A stretch of DNA of 64,000 nt from Periplaneta americana (Eukaryota > Arthropoda > Insecta > Blattodea > Blattidae), in the NCBI RefSeq assembly GCF_040183065.1, contig NC_091131.1, forward strand, positions 13,902,800 through 13,966,799, given 5' to 3'. The notes under the pieces were generated by a model. That model saw only the letters and a list, made by a program, of their open reading frames with translations. It was not told the DNA's origin and did no database searches. The translations under genes and the position numbers were made by a program. This document shows, piece by piece, positions 35,101 through 46,200 of this stretch. The first letter of the stretch is position 1, and every line of letters starts with the position of its first letter.

Positions 35101-36018
35101 ATAGTCCATGCACAGTAAACTTATTGTATCGGGTCCCAAATCTCGAAGCCTGCTCATGAGGTAACTAAAACAGCACATGCTGAGGTAGGGTGGCCAGTTC
35201 CTTTCCCCCTTTCATTGCATACATCGCGGACTAGCTACATATCACACTAATCAGACTTCAGATGCATGCAAGCAATTGTTCTTCCTCTGACACATTTAGT
35301 CAAGTGAGATGTACTGCCTGATAATAGATGTACATATCAGCCAGAACCTATTATTATTATTACTTTCTTACTTACTTACAAATGGCTTTTAAGGAACCCG
35401 AAGGTTCATTGCCGCCCTCATATAAGATTAATCCAGTCTCTATCATCATATCCCACCTCCCTCAAATCCATTTTAATATTATCCTCCCATCTACGTCTCG
35501 GCATCCCTAAAGGTCTTTTTCCCTCCAGTCTCCCAAATAACACTCTATATGCATTTCTGGATTCGCCCATACGTGCTACATGCCCTGCCCATCTCAAACG
35601 TCTGGATTTAATGTTCCTAATTATGTCAGGTGAAGAATACAATGCGTGCAGTTCTGTGTTGTGTAACTTTCTCCATTCTCCTGTAACTTCATCCCGCTTA
35701 GCCCCAAATATTTTCCTAAGCACCTTATTCTCAAACACCCTTAATCTCTGTTCCTCTCTCAAAGTGAGAGTCCAAGTTTCACAACCATACAGAACAACCG
35801 GTAATATAACTGTTTTTATAAATTCTAACTTTCAGATTTTTGGACAGCAGACTAGATGACAAAAGCTTCTCAACCGAATAATAACAGGCATTTCCCATAT
35901 TTATTCTGCGTTTAATTTCCTCCCGAGTATCATTTATATTTGTTACTGTTGCTCCAAGATATTTGAATTTTTCCACCTCTTCGAAGGATAAATCTCCAAT
36001 TTTTGTATTTCCATTTCG

Positions 36019-36087
<69 letters not shown>

Positions 36088-36306
36088 TTGTCAACTGGCC
36101 GAACACAGGTTTGAACCTCATAAGCAACACCGAAAATGCATCGCTCATGAGGCAACTAGGTCAGGAGATAATGGGTTAGGGTGGCCAGTTCCTTTCCCCC
36201 TCCATTAATCACACTTCAGATGTATACAAACAATTGTTCTTCCTCTGATACATATCGTCAAGTGAGATGTACTGCCTGATAATAGATGTACATATCAGCC
36301 AGAACC

Positions 36307-36361
<55 letters not shown>

Positions 36362-37533
36362 TCAGTACTTAGCATTGTGATTTTACCCTCTTCAGTGATA
36401 TTTTATATTACAGTAGAGCATCGATTATCTGAAACAATTAAGGGCGAGGGGGTGTTCAGCGCGTCTGGCCGCGAAACCAGTGGCCCGGGTTCGATTCCCG
36501 GTCGGGGCATGTTATCTGGTTGAGCTTTTTTCAGGGGGTTTTCCCTCAACCCAACATGAGCAAATGCTGGGTGACTTTCGGTGTTGGACCCTGGACTCAT
36601 TTCACCGGCATTATCACCTTCATATCATTCAGACGCTAAATAACCTGAGATGTTGGCCGACATCTACGGCCGACCACTAGGATCCAGAATACAAAGCAGA
36701 TGTTAAATTAAAAAATAGGATACAATATGATTTGCGGAGAGAATACAGAACAATAATAAATTTAAAAATAAAGTACAATTTGATTTCAGAGAAACATGAG
36801 ATAAAACTACAAGTAAGAGTAATGAAATGAAGTAACAAAAATAATATTACGTAGTGTTATACAAGTGATTGTGTAAAATGAATAATGAATCTCTCAATAC
36901 CATTACACAAATTTTGTTAATGTCCTTATTATAAAATTTGAGAGGAAAGAGAATGGTTTTGTTTGACTTAAATGAAGTTCCCCTAGCGTCAAAGAGAATT
37001 CCTTTTACTTTCCAAGTTTTCTTTTTTTGGAATTATGCATAATATTAACATTACGTAAACAATACAATAATAACAAAATAGCTCACTTTGTTCAAAACCT
37101 AAATTATTAATATAAACTAACAGAGGTCTGCATCGGACGTTTTCGCTCGAGCGCCAAGTAGTTCATAGCATAATCCGATAGGTAGCGCACATGCATGATG
37201 GGTAAAATTGTCACGAGCGATAAATCCTCGAACGATATACGCCGAGCGTTAGACATTCGTCCTTGTTACAGTGATGAACTGTGTAGTAACATCATAGATA
37301 TTTATAATTTTAAAACTTTGCAGTGTTTAACTAACCTCTCCATAGTACAACTACAAAACTTGCTTTAAAATGTAATATAAATGTTGTAGGTAAATGTTTT
37401 TTTTTTTTTTTTTTTTTTCACACAGGAGTGATTTTGTTTTTGCCACATCTGATAGATATTATTGGATATAAATGTAATTATTATAAACGGAGAACACAAT
37501 CACGATAATGCAAGAACTGTATCAAGTTTTCTA

Positions 37534-37568
<35 letters not shown>

Positions 37569-40228
37569 TAGTGTATCAATCTTAGCGTCTGTAACAGTTG
37601 TGCAGCATGATTATTCGTTTTATTATATTTTCTGTGACGTTATCTCTGTACTAATATTGTTATTAATCTACTGCTATATCAATAATATTTTGTAAAACAT
37701 TTCTACATTGTCGCAGTATATAGGCGGAACACTATGTATGGACCTATCATATAATATATGTGGTAAATCAAATATTGAATAATTATTAATTAGCAATAAT
37801 AACTGTATATCGAAGTTTTTCATACTATTTTATTTGTAACTTCATGTTCCTGTTTTGGTACGTTCCATTGACTGTTCCATTAAACGTTTGTCATAAACGC
37901 AGAGAATAAAGCCTTATTTTTACCGTGTGAGCAAAACATATGTGTATCTTATCTGTCGCCTTCCATACAAGATAAGACATGTCGGTGAGATGACCTTGTA
38001 TTGTGCTTCTATGTATTACGAGCGTATCACGACCGATCTTATCTCACTCGAGGGTGCGACACTCGACCGAGTTCAATCGAGCGATTTAACTCCAATGCAG
38101 CACTCTGTAAAGCAACAATATTCCTCAAACTATTCACGACTTACAGATCTCCACAAAATGATACTATTCGTGTTTATGTGAACGTATTGTGTATCGTTTG
38201 TAGCGAGCGGGAGCAGAGCGAGGCACGGGTGACATCTGTACTCCTCGCTGAAATCTATTGTTTTGGTACGAACTTTCTACCAATGCTGTGGATGATTCAG
38301 TATGTAGCGACTAAACTGTGCTCTATTCCAGACTTTCCTTCAAGTTCTTGAAGCCGTCGCTGTCAGAGGTCTCCATAATCTACACGCTTCCATTCAGCCG
38401 ATCCGTGTGGATTACGTACATGTCTATGGTGGCCGTTCTGGCAGTGGCGCTGTATGTTACGGAGAAGCTGGAGCGCTACATGAACCCACGCGAAGAGCCG
38501 CCTCTGGTGTTTGGAGACGCCGCTCTCAATTCTTTAGCAATTGTGTGTGCAGAAGGTAAGAGGATGTTGTTGTTGTTTTCTAATGCCAGGCGTTTGACAA
38601 TAAAGTCATTTGACCTCTTGCACTCCATTATTTTTCAAAGATATTATCATGGCCAGCCACTGAAGCACAGATTTTGAGGTGTTCCGAATCCATTTCTTGG
38701 TTTGAGTTGCACAATGGACACTTAGGGGACTGATATATTCCAATTCTATGCAGGTGTTTGGCCAAACAATCATGGCCTGTTGCCAGTCTAAATGCAGCTA
38801 CAGACGATTTTCGTGGTAAATCGGGAATTAACTGTGGATTATGATGCAGAGAGTTCCATTTTTTTCCTTGAGATTGCGTTATCAAATTTTGTTTGTTGTA
38901 GTCTAGGTATGTAGATTTAATCAATATTTTCACAGAGTAATACGTAGATTTAGTAACAGGTCTGTAAGTAGCAGTGCTGCCCTTCTTTGCTAAAGCATCC
39001 GCATTCTCGTTTCCCAGGATTCCACAAGAGGAATGAGGATGTAGTGATGTAGAAGTCATGAACAAAATCAGTTCAGTTGAATTTTAAAACAGAAGACGGC
39101 TTAAATAGCTCTGGGGTAGTTCCCTTCGTACTTCGCTTTATACACCTTGCATATACGAATCTATGATAGGCTAGGTTTGGTTAGTTCAGGCTTTTGTTAT
39201 ACCTTGCATGTACAATATATATATAATTTTCACAATTATGGATTGCATTTATTAATTGGTTTGGAACATGACATTATTTCCTAATTTCAAATAACTTTTT
39301 TCTGTTAACTTTATGAAAAGCCTTTTCAAAATCGATAAAAGCCAAATATGTCTCTTTGTTAAAATCTCTTCGTTTTTCTGTTATCCTTTTTCAAGTTCCC
39401 ATCAGCACATGATTTACCTTTCCGGAATCCATTTTGTTCTTCCATTAATTTTGTGGGACTATTTTACCTCCGGAGAATTTTACACTGAGGGACTCCATGA
39501 ATCAGAAGCAGTGAAAAATATAGTGGGACTGCGTTGGTGTTAATGCAGCGTATGTGGGTACCTCTTTGTTACTTGTTAGCTTAAACAACTAGTTTAAGCC
39601 CCCTCACCACGACAAGGTGAGTACCCACGAGAGGGCTACTAGCAACAGGCATCTATAATGAACACCGATCAAAATACCCCTCATTTCTCGTGAAAAACAA
39701 CAACTGAATAGACTACAGTGGACTATAGTGGACTTTACGTTGTCAGCAAACAGCTGGATACATTAAGAAGATTGATTATTCCATTAATTTTGTTTCATAA
39801 AATATATATAGTTTTTGTTTTAAAAGTTTTGCGTAAATTTCATATCCTGAATTTAGAACACTAATACAGTACCTCTGTAATTTTCACAGTTATTCCTATC
39901 TCCTTTTTTAAAAATTGTTATAACTAGAGCCTTATGCCAAATATCCGGGCGGTTTTCTCCAGCTAAAATTCCGTTATACAATGTTAATAGTCGTGCTTTG
40001 ATTTCACTGCTGGCGTACTTCTAAAGTTTCATATTAATATTGCCACATCCTGGAGCTTTGTTCTTCTTGCATTGCTTTAGAACATCATTTAATTCATCTA
40101 TGGTAAAGTGTTCCTGATGATCATTATTTGAAGTTGGGCAATTAGCCTACCAAGTAATATCTCATTATTCCATAATTGCTAAAAATATGTTATCCATCTA
40201 TTTTTATCAGTTACTTCAATTTTGGTAG

Positions 40229-40264
<36 letters not shown>

Positions 40265-43200
40265 TTATTTTATTTATTTATTTAATTAGAATATTAATGT
40301 GCGAAACAACAGCACAAGGCCAATTACAGTTTAGCACGATACAAACAAAACAACAAATGATGATCAGAATGAATGACAGAAATGGCAGTGAGATGAAATA
40401 CAATCAATATAATAGTCTACATTAATCAATTGACCAAAAGCACAAATAATAATTATTGAAATTAGTTCAGTGAGATAATTAAAATAATGACAATTGAATA
40501 GAATGAATTACAAATGTATTAATGAAATCAAATAAATGAAGACTGGAATAATATAAGTAATATTGTAAAGATATGAATTGGCAAGAATAATAACAATAAT
40601 AATAACCATAATAATAATAACAATAATAATAATAACAATAATAGTAATAATAATAGTAATAATAACAATAGTAATACCAATAATAATAACAATAATAGCA
40701 ATAATAACAACAATAATAATAATAACAATAACAATAATAATAATAACAATAATAACATTAATAATAACTATCATAATAACTATAATAATAACAATAATAA
40801 TAATAATGTCTTAGGATATAAGGCAAGCTGACAGCTGACAAATTTGTGGTTCAGGAACTCCCCGCTCGCCAGACAACATGTCGTCCCGGATCGTGTTCCT
40901 GTTCCTGCTGCTGCTGGCGCTCTTCCTCACGACGTCGTACTCCGCCATCATCGTGTCCCTGCTGCAGACGCCGAGCGATGCCATCAACACTCTCACGGAG
41001 CTCCTGGACAGCCCCTTCAAGCTGAGCATGAGGAATATCAGCTACAACACCAAGTACGTCAATGTAAGTACAGAACAAGCAAAATATCCGCCACTGCTCT
41101 GCAATCACGACTTGTAAAATAGGCTGAAGACCCATTCACAAGAAAACAACATTAACGTGAAGACATAAACGTATGAAATGAAAATACGATTCACCTTACC
41201 ATTCACAATGACAACAGAACGATAACGTCAAAATAACACAATAATAAATTATTGAAGAGTGTGACAAATAAAAATGGATGCTTCAGCAATGAAAGACAAA
41301 GTAGCAGTGCAATTTATGTTCCTGCAAACTAGGCTCATTCACAATGAAAATTAAACTTAACGTAAGCGTTAACTTAAAAATGTAAACGTTACGGTAAAAT
41401 CAAGAACATTCAAGATGGGAACATAAACATAACCTCAAAGATATTTGGTAACCATGGAAACATAACAACGACGTCATTTCCCTATATTCTGTCGTATATT
41501 TCAGTGCACTACAATTGTGTTCTGTTTGCAAATCACGTAAGCATAAGCATGAAAGTTTGGAGTTCGCAAACTTTCATATTAACAGATCGTTAGACAACGG
41601 TAATGTTGTTGTTGTTGTTTTCTATTGCCAGGCATTTGACAATAAAGTCATTTGACCTCTTGCACTCCAATATTTTTCAAAGATATTGTCATGGTTAGCC
41701 ACTGACGCACAGATTTTGAGATGTTCTAAATCCATTTCTTGGTAACGGTAATGTTAATGCCAGTGTTTATGTGAATCATTGTGAATGATCCCATTCGGTA
41801 GCCTGGGCGCAAACTTCTGTGTTTATGTTACGGTTATGTTTAATTTTCATTGTGAATGGGCCTTTTAGTTTGTGCAAGGTGTACTACTTTTGATGCTATA
41901 AATACTACCACAATCTACTATATACAGTCACGAAGCTTGAGTTTTGAGGGTGCTAGAAACAATAGATTGTGACGGTACTATTTTGCATTGCCTGTAATGA
42001 GGCGATATTAGCGATCCTAGTGGTGAGCAACTACTTAATGTTTGCATATTTACTACGTATTGAGCTTCGCGACTGTATATACTAGACTGTGATACTACAG
42101 TGACACTGTTTTTTTTAGCCCCGCAATTTTCATTTTCCAGTCGCCCGCCGTTAGGAGCTTATCTGCGGCCACCCGGTCTGCCGGCACTAAAACATTTAGT
42201 ATAGGAATTTGTACTTACCAGCTCAAAGTAGGTGTTGAAAATGTCCCCCACTAACTGCTACACACTGTTGACATCTTCTTATGAAATTGTTAAATACTTT
42301 AAGAAGTTTTGCTTCACTCATTGACTCGATTTCAGTTCTTATATTGTCTTTAAGCTAATTTGTTATGTATTTATTCACACTGCAAATGGGTAAATATCCG
42401 GTGGCAGTGGTAACTAATTACACTCAATAATTACAATAATAATAAAATACAGTCATAATCTACACTAGTAATAAATCTGTAGCCGAAATTTTTCAGGTAA
42501 TTTTCGATTTTCCAAAAATAATTGGTCCTAACATATATAATTAACAGCTATGAAACCGAAAATCGCTTTTCTTTATTTTTGTTTGTCTGTCTGTCTGTCT
42601 GTCTGTTACCTTTTCACGCGATAATGGCTAAACCGATTTATATGAAAATTGGAATATAAATTAAGTTTGTTGTAACTTAGAATTTAGGCTATATGGCATT
42701 CAAAATATTTTATTTAAAAGTGGGGTTATAAGGGGGCTTGAATTAAATAAATCTAAATATCTCCCTTATTATTAATTTTCATAAAAAATATTACATGACA
42801 AAATAATTTCCGATAAGTTTTATTCTATGCAAAATTTTGATAGAACTGATATTTAATGAGATAAATGAGTTTTAAAATTACAATAACAACGCAATCTAAG
42901 GCGGTGTAATGACTTCCTCTATAACAGGCCTTGGACAACAACAATCGAAAGCTATGAATCATAGCCTACAGAGAATGTTTCTGTGTTTGTATGGAGTAAT
43001 ATCGGAAGCTAAATTAACCCATTTGTATAATTAATTATTAATTCACCATTGGAAAGTGTAGTTTCTCTAGATGGACGTAATGCTATAATGTTATTACAGT
43101 AACTTCTGAGTGAATCGAGGACAGGTAAGATTGAAATAGCTTCTTATGCACAGAAAACTTGATAGGCTATTCTGTACATTCGTTTCCTGTATTTCCTAAA

Positions 43201-46200
43201 ATAATTTTTATGACCAAATGAGTGGTCTCTGAATCAAAATGATCGCATTTTAATTATTCAAATATAATTTAAATTAAGTAACATAATAAACTATTTATCC
43301 TTATATCAAACACGAATGTTCCCTGGTTCAAATGTCCTATTTTAATTATGGAATTACTTTATATTTATTTCTAACGGGTGCAGCGGAGCGCACGGGTAGG
43401 CTAGTATTAATAATAAAGTAATAATAGCAATATATAATAATATTAACAAGCAGCATCCTAAATTAAATGAATCACTTAATATAACTTAATTAATTAAAGT
43501 AAATCTAATTTATATCTTAACCCTAAGTTAGAACTTAAAACCACGAGTATATATGATATATGAACAAACTTGCATAAGTATCTTTCAGCACTACACTCAT
43601 TTCGCTATCAATTCACTCACTGCACTGGAACTAAGACACATTTAACTGACACTATCCTGATTTCACTAACACTTCAAAAACATTTCTTTGTTCAAATACT
43701 TTGCACTACCACTATAATCTATAGAACTTCACTGACACAAACTCACTTCACTGTCACAACACATTTCACAGACACAACACACTTCTTCACTGATACAACA
43801 TTTTAAATAACATAACATTAATTACATCCTTATTATTCTGTAGAATTGTACTTACTGTATTAACCTCAAATCGCTAGCCTAGACCCCATTACAAGCAATT
43901 TAGGACGATCACTATAACTCACACCCGTTCACTATAAATTTATTTTTTCTGCCACTACAACTCTCAGAATCTATACTAATACTAATTCTGTAGCCAAAAT
44001 TTTTCCGGTAATTTTCGATTTTCCAAAAATAATTTGTGTTAACATGTATAATTAACCAACCTGAAACCGAAAATCGTTTTTTTTTTTCTTTTTGAAATTT
44101 TTGTTTGTATGTCTGTCTGTCTGTTTGTTACCTTTTCACGCGATAATGGCTGACCCGATGTATATGAAAATTGGAATATAAATTAAGTTCGTTGTAACTT
44201 AGATTTTAGGCTATATGCCATTCAAAATACTTTATTTAAACGGGGGTTATAAGGGGGCTGAATTAAATAAATCGAAATATCTCCCTTATTATTAATTTTC
44301 ATAAAAAATGTTACATAACAAAAGTTTCTTTAAAAATAATTTCCGATAAGTTTTATTCTATACAAAATTTTGATAGGACTGATATTTAATGAGATAAATG
44401 AGTTTTAAAATTACAATAACAATGCCATCTAAGGCGCTGTACTGAAATAAAAACAAATGACTTCGTCTATAAGGGGCCTTGGACAACAACAATCGAAAGC
44501 TATTAAACATAACCTACAGAGAAATTTTCTGTGTTTGTATGAAGTAATATCGGAAGCTAATTAATTGTTTAATTATTATTTAACCATTGGAAAGTGTAGT
44601 TTCTCTAGATGGATATTTTCTACAATGTTATTACAGTAACTTCTGAAACATATAGCAAGTAATATAAAGTATACACATTAAAACTAAATGATATGTCAAT
44701 CTTCATTAAACTATGGTTGCATGTAATAACAATTAAGAAACATGTTAAAGGAATTGTCATTGCACCAAATGATTGCTCTCTGGACCAAAATGATCGCATT
44801 TTAATTATTTAAATACAATTTAAATTAAGTAACATATTAAACGATTTATCCTTCTATCAAACACGAATGTTCCCTGGATCAAATGTGCTATTTTAATTAT
44901 GTAATTACTTTATATTTATTTCTAACGGGTGCAGCGGAGCGCACGGGTAGGCTAGTTTACTTATAAGCTCACTGCACTTTCACTACAACACACTGCACAC
45001 CCAATATAAATCATTGGAGATTCACATGCGGGTATAAAATTTCGTCGTTGTAGGACTCAACAGATCCTGAAATAAAGAGGCTGTTCTACCAGAAACTGTA
45101 CACACGACCTCCACATGAAGCGTTCACCTCAGAACGAACAGGCATTGAGAGTATCCGCAAGGGACTGTACGCCTTCCACACTGCACGGGAGGGCTACAGA
45201 TACATGAGCGAGACCTACGAGGAGTATGAGAAATGCAAACTGAAGGAAATCCAGATAATTCCCTCCAGCATCCTCGGCTTCCCTGTCAAGAAGAACAGCA
45301 TGTACAAAGAACACATCACGCTGAAGTGAGTAACAGAACAGAATTAGTCAATAGGTCACGAATATCCTTCACATTAACTTCAGTGTTTATTATTGTAATT
45401 AAACCTCTGTATTGTTTTTCTGCATGTGAGATGTTTAAAGTCCTTGCGAAAATCGAAATATTATCACTATAAAAACATCTTATCTATTGGTATCGAACCC
45501 AACAGTTTTTTCTGTTTTCCTCCCTTCTCTGATAAAGAAGCAGAGACGTAGTTTCGAAATGTTGGATCTTTCTGCATTTATGCCGTGCTGCATAAACCCA
45601 AAAGTATTGCTTCCAATCTGCTTGCCACTCGTATTTTGACTTTGATGTTTTATTCAAAATAATAATTATTTAGTTTGGCCTTTCTGTCTTGTTGATATTA
45701 AATATATCTAATAATTCGGAAATATTCGTAGATAAAACTATCAAGGTTTCTCCAAGACTTGAAGAATCGTATTCTGTTCATTCCCTATGTCTGGGTGATC
45801 CCAACAGAATATAGGATCCTTGCGGTCTTTCTATGAAATTGTTATTCTGATAAAGTGATAACCCAAAATGCTTGTACAGTAGTTCCAGCACGTTACTGTT
45901 ATTATCTCTCGTAATGTGGTTACAACACGAAGTAAAAAAAAGTTTGATCTCGAGCGTATTTCTATCTGAGCACAACGGAAAAATAAATAATACAAATTCT
46001 GAAGGTAACAGCAACATGACACAGTACAATTTCTGGAGGTAAACAGTAACATGACACAGTATAATTTCTGAGGATAAACAGTAACATGACACAGTACAAT
46101 TTCTGGAGGTAAACAGTAACATGACACAGTATAATTTCTGAGGGTCAAGAGTAACATGACACAGTACAATTTCTGGAGGTAAACAGTAACATGACACAGT

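Larger units (their letters stand above)
34136..35365 (+). mobile_element. SINE-like repeat split by a hAT insertion
   Basis: The left part (34136-34228) and right part (35153-35365) together match the intact copy at about 36089-36310 (CAGGTTTGAACCTCATAAGC; GGTGGCCAGTTCCTTTCCCC; GAGATGTACTGCCTGATAAT). The tail is a TTA repeat. The TTTGAACCTC stretch resembles a B box. Confidence 0.75.

Noticed and set aside
40508-40814. Long poly-Leu and poly-Ile open frames on both strands
   Set aside because: They are translations of the AAT/AAC trinucleotide array, not membrane proteins.
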